From Vulcanimicrobiota bacterium (lineage in GTDB: Bacteria > Vulcanimicrobiota > Vulcanimicrobiia > Vulcanimicrobiales > Vulcanimicrobiaceae): a stretch of DNA of 13,743 nucleotides. Positions within the stretch are counted from its first letter, which is position 1, and the number at the start of each line of letters is the position of its first letter. A model generated the notes under the pieces. That model did no database searches, had not been told where the DNA came from, and saw only the letters and a list, made by a program, of their open reading frames with translations. Position numbers and translations under genes: made by a program. The stretch spans positions 1 to 13,743 of the forward strand of contig JAFARW010000026.1 in the NCBI GenBank assembly GCA_019245275.1, read 5' to 3'. Shown one piece after another: positions 1 through 6,279 of this stretch.

Positions 1-310
1 CGATCGGACTCGCGTAGACATCCGGCCGGCTCGGTTGCGAAATGAAGCGATCGAGCACCTCAACCGAGCCGATTTCCGCCGTGATCGTTGCGCGCAGCGC
101 ATTTGGCGTAATCGGCCTAAAGAGTTGATCGAGCGCAAACTCAACGACCGGCCGCGAGTAGCCAGTGCGCGCCGCAATAGATGCGAGGGCATCGACACGG
201 GCCGGCAGGGCCCGATCCGTCCAAGCATGCGCGGCTTCTGCGATCGTATCGATGATCGACTGCGCCGGCAGCGCGCGCAGCGCGTTGCGGTTCAGCGGAC
301 CCGCGACCAT
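1..310 (-). CDS. LuxC-type acyl-CoA reductase, N-terminal part (cut by window edge)
   Basis: About 103 codons are visible from an ATG at 310, and the reading frame is open to the left edge. LuxC-family enzymes reduce an acyl group delivered by a LuxE-type synthetase to a fatty aldehyde, using NADPH. Visible support is a helical N-terminal region with an RVDALASIAARTGYS stretch followed by VEFALDQLF, which resembles the 'R..aL..la..TGYS..mV...Ld.lF' pattern I associate with the family. The catalytic cysteine and the nucleotide-binding domain lie beyond the window. The start sits inside the end of the upstream luxE-like gene (19-base overlap) and has its own ribosome-binding site (AGAGGA, minus strand, 319-314). 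The pairing with LuxE strengthens the call. The alternative is a more general acyl-CoA reductase or aldehyde dehydrogenase-fold protein. Confidence 0.72.
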   Translation of the reverse strand, partial: MVAGPLNRNALRALPAQSIIDTIAEAAHAWTDRALPARVDALASIAARTGYSRPVVEFALDQLFRPITPNALRATITAEIGSVEVLDRFISQPSRPDVYASPI

Positions 311-1422
311 AATTCCTCTGCATCCAGGGAACAGCCGCGTAACTCAGCGTCATCCGCGCGGCCGCGAAGCACGAACCCTTCGCCCGCGTGATAACCGACG
401 TCATCCGTCGCAACTGCGATGACCGAACTCCGATTGGCTAGATCGACATGAACGAGCGTTCCGAGCACGCCGGCGCCTGCCGTGCGCCCGTTAACGTCAA
501 CGACACGTGAGCGCATCCACGGGGGCGATCCTTTGATACGTTCTTGCGAGTGGCGCGATGCCTTTGAGTCGTAAGTTTGACTCGCCAACTCCGTCATGCC
601 GTACTCCGCAACAATCGCACTTTCGTGGATTCCGAAGCGCTCGCTCAGCAGCCGGTAGAACTCGCTACGCTGGATTTCTCGCGTCCGGCCTTTGAAGCCG
701 CCGGTCTCCATGATCCGCGATCGCGACGGCAGCACAAAGCGTTCCTTGCATTCGTCAAGCGCATCGATCAAGTTTAAGAGCCCGAACGCCGTACCCGTAA
801 TGCAAACGGGAACGCAGTCAGCAATTGCCAGGTGCAAATCTGCGACGAATGACTCCGCTGCGATCTGCTCGCCATGCACGTACCAGCCATCGCTACCGTC
901 GCCGCGCGCTTTCGTCACGACATCGAGCATGTAAGCGAGCGAGGATTGCCGCGCTTCCTCAAACCTGGGAAGGACGTTGAAATACCGCAGTTTCGCGCGA
1001 TCATCGAGGATGGCGTCATCGAATCCCGCTAGCAGCGACGCGCGATAGAGTTGTGCATTTTCCATGAGATGGGTGCCGCAGCGCGTTCGCGTGGTACCGC
1101 TCGTTTCGAAATGCAGCTCTGCATTCTGCGGCGGGAACGTCGTCAGGATGGCGTCCTTGAACGCGCTCACCGGGACCGGCGGTATCTCATCCCAGCGCCG
1201 CGGAAGGTTTTGGGGCGTGACCCCGAGCGACGCGCAAAAGCGCGCATACGGCGCGTTGTAAGCGAGCTGATGCGCAAGGATGCGCAACGCTAGCGAGTTG
1301 AACTCGCTTTCGGGCATCATGCGGCCGGCGCTCCGGCAAGCGGCGATTGCCTCGACGATCTCGGCATCCAGCTCGCTCGCCTCGGCACGGTAGGCGTCCC
1401 CGCAAACAAATGAAGAGGTCAC
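292..1422 (-). CDS. LuxE-type acyl-protein synthetase (fatty-acid AMP-forming ligase)
   Basis: 376 residues, near the usual length of LuxE-family proteins. These enzymes adenylate a fatty acid with ATP, hold the acyl group on a cysteine and pass it to the LuxC reductase. In order, the sequence shows a helical N-terminus, the AMP-binding P-loop ETSGTT (106-111), METGGFKGR (238-246), EYGMTEL (273-279, adenylate-binding), a DLAN...DDVGY region (327-344) and a C-terminal GR...ELRGCSLDAEEL segment (354-371). Cys364 in RGCS is the best candidate for the acyl carrier. From memory, the Vibrio LuxE acyl cysteine is also near the C-terminus. The GTG at 1422 has no strong ribosome-binding site, and Met35/Met36 are alternative starts. 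The gene is divergent from leuC and overlaps the downstream luxC-like gene. No luxA, luxB or luxD is present, so a role in aldehyde, wax or lipid metabolism is more likely than light production. Confidence 0.85.
   Translation of the reverse strand: MTSSFVCGDAYRAEASELDAEIVEAIAACRSAGRMMPESEFNSLALRILAHQLAYNAPYARFCASLGVTPQNLPRRWDEIPPVPVSAFKDAILTTFPPQNAELHFETSGTTRTRCGTHLMENAQLYRASLLAGFDDAILDDRAKLRYFNVLPRFEEARQSSLAYMLDVVTKARGDGSDGWYVHGEQIAAESFVADLHLAIADCVPVCITGTAFGLLNLIDALDECKERFVLPSRSRIMETGGFKGRTREIQRSEFYRLLSERFGIHESAIVAEYGMTELASQTYDSKASRHSQERIKGSPPWMRSRVVDVNGRTAGAGVLGTLVHVDLANRSSVIAVATDDVGYHAGEGFVLRGRADDAELRGCSLDAEELWSRVR
314..319 (-). promoter_or_regulatory. Ribosome-binding site of the LuxC-like gene
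   Basis: AGAGGA on the minus strand lies 3 bases before the ATG at 310, inside the last codons of the luxE-like gene. It supports that start and suggests coupled translation of the two proteins. Confidence 0.5.
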
Positions 1423-1440
1423 CCGGTCAATGGTTCCATA

Positions 1441-1459
1441 GCGTGCCTGAGAGGCATGC
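1441..1459. promoter_or_regulatory. Imperfect palindrome, candidate operator between luxE-like gene and leuC
   Basis: The sequence reads GCGTGCCT-gag-AGGCATGC: two 8-base arms with one mismatch around a 3-base centre. It covers the proposed -35 box of leuC and lies 19 bases upstream of the luxE-like start on the other strand. A protein bound here could act on leuC or on both genes. That the site is used is inference. Confidence 0.35.
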
Positions 1460-1476
1460 GAGCGGATGGGTAAAAT
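1448..1476 (+). promoter_or_regulatory. Sigma-70-like promoter of leuCD
   Basis: CTGAGA (1448-1453, 4 of 6 matches to TTGACA) and TAAAAT (1471-1476, 5 of 6 matches to TATAAT) are separated by 17 bases. Transcription would start near 1483, giving a leader of about 28 bases. That is too short for a T-box or a leucine attenuator. Confidence 0.5.
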
Positions 1477-1495
1477 TACAGCCTGCTCCCAAACG

Positions 1496-1501
1496 AAAGG
1501 A
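1496..1501 (+). promoter_or_regulatory. Ribosome-binding site of leuC
   Basis: AAAGGA lies 10 bases before the ATG at 1512 and 16 bases before the ATG at 1518. It therefore favours 1512 over 1518 and over upstream in-frame ATGs that fall inside the divergent gene. Confidence 0.5.
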
Positions 1502-1511
1502 CGTTCGCTCC

Positions 1512-2792
1512 ATGGGCATGACGCTCACCGAAAAGATTTTGGCTCGCCACGCCGGCGCCGACCGCGTCGTTCCGGGCGAGATCATCAACGCCAAAGTTGA
1601 TCTCGTGCTGGCAAATGAATTGTCGGCCGCCGTTGCCATCGCCGCCTTTCGAAATCTGAAAGGCGCCGAAAAAGTCTTCGACCACTCGAAGATTGCGCTC
1701 GTTGAGGACCACTTCGTTCCGGCGAACAATGCGCAATCCGCTAAGCTCGCGCAACTGATGAAAGAGTTCGCGGCCGAGCAGCAGATCGAAAATTTCTTCG
1801 ATGTCGGACGCGGCGGAATCGAGCATGTCGTGCTGCCGGAAGAAGGCCTCGTCGCGCCGGGTGAATTGATCGTCGGCGGTGACTCGCACACGTGCACGTA
1901 TGGCGCCTTCGGCGCGTTCGCAACCGGAATGGGATCGACCGACGTCGCGGCAGCTTTTGCGCTCGGCGAAGTGTGGTTGAAGGTTCCCGCGTCGATCAAG
2001 ATGGTGTACGACGGCAAACCGGGTCCGATGGTTTACGCTAAGGACATTATGCTGAAGACCGTCGGGACGCTCGGAATCGACGGCGCAACATATCGAGCGA
2101 TCGAGTATCATGGCTCAACAGTGGACGAGCTCTCGATCACGGGCCGCATCACGATGGCGAACATGGCGATCGAAGCCGGCGCGAAAAACGGCATCTTCCA
2201 CGCCGATGAAAAGACGATCGCATACGTCAAGGAGCGAACCGACCGGCCGTTCATCGTTGAGCGAGCAGATTCCGACGCGCAGTACGAGCGGGTAATCGAA
2301 ATCGATGTTGCGGCGCTCGAGCCGCAGATCGCCTTCCCGCACCTTCCCGACAACGTGCATCCGATCAGCGACGTCAAGGAGGATGTGCCGGTCGATCAAG
2401 TTTTCATCGGCTCCTGTACGAACGGCTACATCGAAGATCTTCGCATCGTAGCGCAGATCCTCGACGGCAAACGCATCGCGTCGTCGCTGCGCGTCATCGT
2501 CAATCCGGGCTCGCAGAAAGTCTACATGCAAGCCGCCGATGAAGGCATCCTAAAGACGCTTGTCGCCGCGGGCTGCGCGGTCAATACACCCGGATGCGGC
2601 GCGTGCTTCGGCGGCCACATGGGAACGCTGGGCGACGGCGAGCGGTGCATCTCGACGACAAATCGCAACTACGTCGGTCGCATGGGGTCGCCGAAAGCGG
2701 AGATCTACTTAGCGTCACCGGCGACGTGCGCAGCATCAGCGATCGCGGGGAAGATCACGGATCCGCGCACGTTGACCCTCGTGACGGCTTAG
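1512..2792 (+). CDS. leuC: 3-isopropylmalate dehydratase, large subunit
   Basis: 426 residues, the length of the short, archaeal-type LeuC/homoaconitase-like class rather than the roughly 465-residue enterobacterial form. With LeuD it converts 2-isopropylmalate to 3-isopropylmalate in leucine synthesis, in the cytoplasm. Three cysteines that would hold the 4Fe-4S cluster are visible: C302 in GSCTNG, and C362 and C365 in TPGCGACFGGHMG. GGDSHTCTYGAFGAFATGMGS and the C-terminal NRNYVGRMGS are further aconitase-superfamily signatures. The start at 1512 is chosen for its ribosome-binding site and because an in-frame extension would run into the divergent gene. leuD follows after 10 bases, so the two are surely co-transcribed. 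The short class also includes homoaconitase (lysine pathway). With leuD alone beside it, leucine is the simplest reading. Confidence 0.95.
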   Translation: MGMTLTEKILARHAGADRVVPGEIINAKVDLVLANELSAAVAIAAFRNLKGAEKVFDHSKIALVEDHFVPANNAQSAKLAQLMKEFAAEQQIENFFDVGRGGIEHVVLPEEGLVAPGELIVGGDSHTCTYGAFGAFATGMGSTDVAAAFALGEVWLKVPASIKMVYDGKPGPMVYAKDIMLKTVGTLGIDGATYRAIEYHGSTVDELSITGRITMANMAIEAGAKNGIFHADEKTIAYVKERTDRPFIVERADSDAQYERVIEIDVAALEPQIAFPHLPDNVHPISDVKEDVPVDQVFIGSCTNGYIEDLRIVAQILDGKRIASSLRVIVNPGSQKVYMQAADEGILKTLVAAGCAVNTPGCGACFGGHMGTLGDGERCISTTNRNYVGRMGSPKAEIYLASPATCAASAIAGKITDPRTLTLVTA

Positions 2793-2802
2793 GAAGAGAA
2801 AA

Positions 2803-3327
2803 GTGGCAGCAAAGACATTGAGCGGCCGTGCGCATCGCTACGGCAAGAACGTCGACACCGACGTCATCATTCCGGGCAAGTATTGCAGTATCGTCGATCC
2901 CGTCGAGCTCGGCAAGCATGCCTTAGAGGGACTCGATCCGGAATTCTCATCGAATGTAAAACCCGGCGATTTGATCGTCGCCGAGACGAACTTTGGATGC
3001 GGCTCCAGCCGCGAAGTCGCGCCGATTGCGATCAAAGGCGCCGGTGTCTCCGGTGTCATCGCCAAGAGCTTCGCGCGAATTTTCTATCGCAACGCGCTCA
3101 ACATCGGCTTGCCGATTTTTGAGAGTGCACAAGCCGTTGACGACATCGCTTCCGGCGATGAGATCGAGGTTGAACCGTCGAGCGGAACGATCCGCAACAA
3201 AACCCGCGGCAAAGAATATCAGGCTGCGGCATTTCCGCCGTTTATGCAGTCGTTGATCGACGCCGGCGGATTACAGGCGTACGTCGAGCAGCGGCTCGCG
3301 CAACGCGCCGCAGGCGCGAAAACCTAG
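2803..3327 (+). CDS. leuD: 3-isopropylmalate dehydratase, small subunit
   Basis: 174 residues, as expected for the short LeuD class. It forms the swivelling domain that closes over the LeuC active site. The N-terminus has NVDTDVIIPGKY, and the central block NFGCGSSREVAPIAIKGAG followed by IAKSFARIFYRNALNIGLP is diagnostic of the family. The substrate-specificity loop after GKY reads CSIVDPVELGKHALEG. The cysteine stands where leucine is common in relatives as I recall them, and its meaning is unknown. The start is GTG at 2803, with AGGAAG (2791-2796) overlapping the leuC stop codon as ribosome-binding site. The last codons contain a GC-rich hairpin (3304-3318), and a convergent gene ends 11 bases downstream. 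Confidence 0.95.
   Translation: MAAKTLSGRAHRYGKNVDTDVIIPGKYCSIVDPVELGKHALEGLDPEFSSNVKPGDLIVAETNFGCGSSREVAPIAIKGAGVSGVIAKSFARIFYRNALNIGLPIFESAQAVDDIASGDEIEVEPSSGTIRNKTRGKEYQAAAFPPFMQSLIDAGGLQAYVEQRLAQRAAGAKT
3304..3318. terminator. GC hairpin at the 3' end of leuD, possible transcription barrier
   Basis: CGCGCC-gca-GGCGCG is a perfect 6-base-pair stem in the last leuD codons, just before the convergent gene junction. There is no T-tract on either side, so it is not a canonical intrinsic terminator. It may slow polymerase or protect the mRNA end. Confidence 0.22.
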
Positions 3328-3338
3328 CTTAGAAGACC

Positions 3339-3860
3339 TTAGGGTGGGGTACCCGTTCCCCCGCCAATGCCGCCCGGCAACGGACTGATCGTGTCGATAA
3401 ATTTGTACTTCGGACGGTAAGCCGCGGTGAAGGCAATCTGCTGCGCACCGTCGGTGAGCATGCCGACCATATCGGTCGTGCCGTCAACGCTTCCCGTGAA
3501 AACCATCGTCGTTCCATCGTCGCGTGTGACCACGAGGTGGATGCTCTTTGCATCGAGCGAACCCGTGACCGGATATTTCTTATTGTTATGTTGGTTGTCT
3601 AAGAACGTGCCGGCGATCGTGTTGCCGTTTTGCGTCAGCTTGAAGTGGTCGTAGGTGGTCGTCCCATCAGTGTGCTGAATCTGGACTTCCCAAACGCCGT
3701 CGAGTCCTTTACGGTTCGGATCGGGCGTCGGCGATTCGTCAGGAGCCGGCTCCGACTGCAACGGCGGTTGCTGGGGCTGCGGCGGATAGATTTGTGCGGC
3801 TACGGCCATCGGCGCAAAGACGATGGCAGCAATCACTAGCAGGAACAGGTTGCGGTTCAC
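3339..3860 (-). CDS. Small secreted beta-rich protein of unknown function
   Basis: 173 residues, not recognised as a named family. A signal peptide is clear: an Arg3 charge, a hydrophobic core from 5 to 20 and an AVAA cleavage site near 21-22. A proline- and glutamate-rich linker follows (about 26-50). The rest (54-150) alternates short beta strands with DG, NG and TG turns. It has two similar halves, 'GVWEVQIQHTDGT..Y..F.L.QNGN.IAGTF' and 'VTGSLDAKSIHLVV.RDDGT..VFTGS..G', and ends in a glycine-rich tail. This resembles small lipocalin-like or META-like barrels that follow signal peptides, but no catalytic or ligand residues stand out. The start is GTG at 3860 with GGAGG (minus strand, 3876-3872) 11 bases upstream. 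It is divergent from rpmE and convergent with leuD, so it is probably transcribed alone. It would act in the periplasm or outside the cell. Confidence 0.75.
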   Translation of the reverse strand: MNRNLFLLVIAAIVFAPMAVAAQIYPPQPQQPPLQSEPAPDESPTPDPNRKGLDGVWEVQIQHTDGTTTYDHFKLTQNGNTIAGTFLDNQHNNKKYPVTGSLDAKSIHLVVTRDDGTTMVFTGSVDGTTDMVGMLTDGAQQIAFTAAYRPKYKFIDTISPLPGGIGGGTGTPP

Positions 3861-3967
3861 TTCGTCGGCGGCCTCCGTATTGTCGAGCGGGGTTTCTTCG
3901 CGGCGGGGCTCGGCATCGGCTCTTTCGGGCTGATGCCCCTTCTTGAAAACGGCACGCTTGCACGGTC

Positions 3968-3976
3968 TGTTACAAT
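3968..3976 (+). promoter_or_regulatory. Extended -10 promoter of rpmE (probable leaderless transcript)
   Basis: TGtTACAAT matches the extended -10 pattern TGnTATAAT with one mismatch. There is no convincing -35 at 16-18 bases. TTGAAA at 3942-3947 is 23 bases away. The start point would fall near 3983, only about 3 bases before the rpmE GTG at 3986, which implies a leaderless or almost leaderless mRNA. Confidence 0.5.
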
Positions 3977-3985
3977 GGGGGAGCT

Positions 3986-4258
3986 GTGAAAGCGAAGATC
4001 CACCCCAAATGGTACCCGGAAGCGCGGGTGCACTGCGCCTGCGGCAACACGTTCATCGCCGGCTCGACTGTGCCGGAGATCGCCGTCGAGATTTGCTCGT
4101 CGTGCCATCCGCTATTTACGGGCCAGCAGAAGTTCGTCGACACCGCCGGCCGGGTCGATAAGTTCAACCAGCGCGTCGCTTCGGCTCGCAAGAAGCAGGA
4201 AGAAGCGGCGGAGCGCAAAGCGCGTAAGGAGCGTAAGACCGCAGAAAGCGCTCTGTAA
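3986..4258 (+). CDS. rpmE: 50S ribosomal protein L31, zinc-binding type
   Basis: 90 residues, against about 70 for the usual L31, because of a charged C-terminal tail. The start MKAKIHPKWYPEARVHCACGNTF is typical of the family. Cys17, Cys19, Cys37 and Cys40 form the CxC...CxxC zinc site of the zinc-containing form, followed by the conserved HPLFTGQQKFVDTAGRVDKF. Residues 66-88 are an Arg/Lys/Glu-rich extension predicted to be helical, which may contact rRNA. The GTG at 3986 is fixed by the MKxxIHP start of the family. A G-rich stretch just before it (3977-3983) is too close to work as a normal ribosome-binding site. prfA follows after 57 bases, giving the common order rpmE-prfA-prmC. L31 supports the bridge between ribosomal subunits. 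Confidence 0.95.
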   Translation: MKAKIHPKWYPEARVHCACGNTFIAGSTVPEIAVEICSSCHPLFTGQQKFVDTAGRVDKFNQRVASARKKQEEAAERKARKERKTAESAL

Positions 4259-4276
4259 CGGGGCTGGTTTTCGAGG

Positions 4277-4312
4277 GAGCGGGTTGCGTGCGCGCAGCTC
4301 GTTTTTCTTTTT
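4277..4312 (+). terminator. Terminator- or attenuator-like hairpin with U-tract before prfA
   Basis: The stem is GAGC (4277-4280) and TGCG (4285-4288) pairing with CGCA (4293-4296) and GCTC (4297-4300). It has a 4-base bulge (gggt) on the 5' side and a tgcg loop. GTTTTTCTTTTTG follows directly. It has the form of an intrinsic terminator but ends only 3 bases before the prfA start, so it could attenuate read-through from rpmE. The U-rich stretch could instead help ribosome loading. Confidence 0.45.
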
Positions 4313-4315
4313 GTT

Positions 4316-5401
4316 ATGGATCGATATGAACGGCTAGAGACAACGGTCAAGCGCTTCGAAGAAATCGAAGCCGAGCTTGCACATCCCGGCGAGTACGACC
4401 AAGCGCGTGTCACGGCGCTGGCTCGCGAAAGGGCCGCCCTCGAAGAGACCGTGGAGACGTATCGCAAGTTCAAAGCGACGCGCGACGCGCTTGCTGCCAA
4501 CGATGCATTGATGCGCGAGACCGACGACCCCGAGATGCGCTTACTCGCGCAAGACGAAGATCGGGCGCTCCGCGAGCAGCAGCGCGAAATCGAAGCCCAG
4601 CTGGAAGCGCTGCTCGTGCCCAAAGATCCAAATGACGAACGGGACGTCTTCATCGAGATTCGCGCGGGAGCGGGCGGCGATGAAGCGAGTATCTTTGCCG
4701 CGGATCTAGCGCGCATGTACATGCGCTACGCCGAGACGCAGAAGATGAAGATCGAGACGATCTCGATCAGCGAAAGCGAGTCGGCCGGCTACAAAGAGAT
4801 CGTCTTTGCCGTCAAGGGCGGCGCGCCGTACAAAGATTTCAAGCATGAGTCGGGCGTGCATCGCGTCCAGCGCGTGCCGGTCACCGAAGCCGCGGGGCGC
4901 GTCCATACGAGCACTGCGACGGTCGCGGTGCTGCCTCTCATTGAGGAAGATACAGCTGAGGTTCAGATCGATCCGAAAGATCTCGAGATCGACACCTTCA
5001 AAGCGAGCGGCGCGGGTGGCCAGCACGTCAATAAAACGGAGAGTGCGGTTCGCATTACGCACGTGCCGACCGGAATTGTCGTTGCGTGCAGCGAGGAGCG
5101 CTCCCAGTTGCAGAATCGCGCGCGTGCAATGCAGATGTTGCGCAGCGTCATGTACGACCGCAAACGACGCGAGGCCGAAGAAGCGGTCGGCTCGATGCGT
5201 CGCTCGCAGGTCGGCACCGGTGATCGCTCGGAGAAGATTCGCACGTACAACTTTCCGCAAGATCGCATCACCGATCATCGGATCAATCAAAGCTTCGGCA
5301 ATCTGCGTGGCCTCATGGAAGGCAACTTAGGTCACATCATCGAGGAGTTGCAAAAGGACGAACGCGCACGCTTACTCGCAGGTGAGAAGGCAACGGCGTG
5401 A
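4316..5401 (+). CDS. prfA: Peptide chain release factor 1
   Basis: 361 residues, normal length for RF1. It reads UAA and UAG stop codons in the ribosome and triggers release of the finished protein. The GGQ catalytic motif is G234-G235-Q236 within SGAGGQHVNKTESAVRITH. The stop-codon-reading tripeptide is P188-V189-T190 (PxT, the RF1 type, not the SPF of RF2). The N-terminal coiled-coil domain covers about 1-105. IEIRAGAGGDEASIFAADL opens the core. The ATG at 4316 matches the family start but has no ribosome-binding site and follows a U-tract. The gene ends in GTGA, which overlaps the prmC start by 4 bases. prmC encodes the enzyme that methylates Gln236, so the target and its modifier are coupled. 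Confidence 0.97.
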   Translation: MDRYERLETTVKRFEEIEAELAHPGEYDQARVTALARERAALEETVETYRKFKATRDALAANDALMRETDDPEMRLLAQDEDRALREQQREIEAQLEALLVPKDPNDERDVFIEIRAGAGGDEASIFAADLARMYMRYAETQKMKIETISISESESAGYKEIVFAVKGGAPYKDFKHESGVHRVQRVPVTEAAGRVHTSTATVAVLPLIEEDTAEVQIDPKDLEIDTFKASGAGGQHVNKTESAVRITHVPTGIVVACSEERSQLQNRARAMQMLRSVMYDRKRREAEEAVGSMRRSQVGTGDRSEKIRTYNFPQDRITDHRINQSFGNLRGLMEGNLGHIIEELQKDERARLLAGEKATA

Positions 5402-6267
5402 GCGTGACAATCGGAGAGGCGCTTCGCTTCGGGATCGAAAAGTTGCGCGTTTCGGGCGATTCGCCGCGAGCTGATGCCTACCGGCTGCTTGAAAACTTCG
5501 TCGATTGCAATTCGGCGTGGTTGATTGCCAACCAGCATGAAGCGTTAAGTGAAAGTGCCCGCCGTTGTTTCGTCGCTGCCGTCGAGAGGCGGCGTAGCGG
5601 CGAGCCCGTTGCCTACATCACGGGCCGATCCGGCTTCTTCGGCGCTTCTTACGACGTCAACGCCGACGTGCTCGTGCCGCGGCCCGAAACCGAACATCTC
5701 GTCGAGGCCGCGCTCGAATTCTTGCGACCACGAAGCAACGTCGGCGTCCTCGACATCGGTACCGGCAGTGGCGTGATCGCATGCGCGATTGCACTGGGGC
5801 TTTCTAACGTCAGAGTCGATGCTGTCGACGTCAGCGGAGCCGCGATTGCGACCGCTAAAAAAAACGCGGGCAGACTCGGCATCGCGGGGCGGTGTCGATT
5901 TCTGATCGGCGATCTACTCGCGCCTGTGAAGGGGAAGCGCTACTCGTGCATTGTTGCGAACCTGCCGTATATTCCAACGCCGCAGTTACCGCGCCGCCCC
6001 AACTCCGCCGCCTTCGAACCCAAAGCGGCGCTCGATGGTGGCCCGGACGGCCTCAAATTGTACCGGCGACTGCTGCCGCAATTGCGTGACTTCCTCGAAG
6101 CCGATTCGCTCGTACTTCTCGAAGCTGCACCTCCGGCGCTCGACCGGCTCTTTGCACTCGCCCGCGAGCAGTTTCCTCAAGCACGATGTAGCGTTCATCG
6201 CGATTACGCGAACATCGATCGCTTTATCACGATCGCAACAGGCAGCGCTGCGATCGGTGCGGAATAA
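5398..6267 (+). CDS. prmC: Release factor glutamine N5-methyltransferase
   Basis: 289 residues, full length. It transfers a methyl group from S-adenosylmethionine to the glutamine of the GGQ motif in release factors. The N-terminal helical domain (1-80) recognises the factor. A VPRPETEHLVE segment (about residues 97-107) and the SAM-binding D119-I-G-T-G-S-G125 are typical. The substrate-binding motif normally written NPPY reads N188-L-P-Y191 here, followed by the conserved IPT. The second proline is kept and the first replaced by leucine. PKAALDGGPDGLKLYRRLL after it is also characteristic. The start is the GTG at 5398, overlapping the prfA stop (GTGA). A second GTG at 5404 is possible. Position directly after prfA supports the role. 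Confidence 0.95.
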   Translation: MSVTIGEALRFGIEKLRVSGDSPRADAYRLLENFVDCNSAWLIANQHEALSESARRCFVAAVERRRSGEPVAYITGRSGFFGASYDVNADVLVPRPETEHLVEAALEFLRPRSNVGVLDIGTGSGVIACAIALGLSNVRVDAVDVSGAAIATAKKNAGRLGIAGRCRFLIGDLLAPVKGKRYSCIVANLPYIPTPQLPRRPNSAAFEPKAALDGGPDGLKLYRRLLPQLRDFLEADSLVLLEAAPPALDRLFALAREQFPQARCSVHRDYANIDRFITIATGSAAIGAE

Positions 6268-6279
6268 GATCATCCCGTA

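Noticed and set aside
1..1422. A bioluminescence (lux) operon
   Set aside because: Only LuxE- and LuxC-type genes are visible. No luciferase subunits (luxA, luxB) or acyltransferase (luxD) are in the window, and LuxCE pairs are known outside luminous bacteria.
1423..1511. A leucine attenuator or T-box before leuC
   Set aside because: The predicted leader is only about 28 bases, with no Leu-codon run or terminator hairpin.
3857..3916. A 19-residue upstream reading frame on the minus strand whose TGA overlaps the GTG at 3860
   Set aside because: It fits the local GTGA coupling pattern but is Arg/Lys/Pro-rich in a way expected from GC-rich noncoding sequence. It has no clear ribosome-binding site, and nothing recognisable in its sequence.
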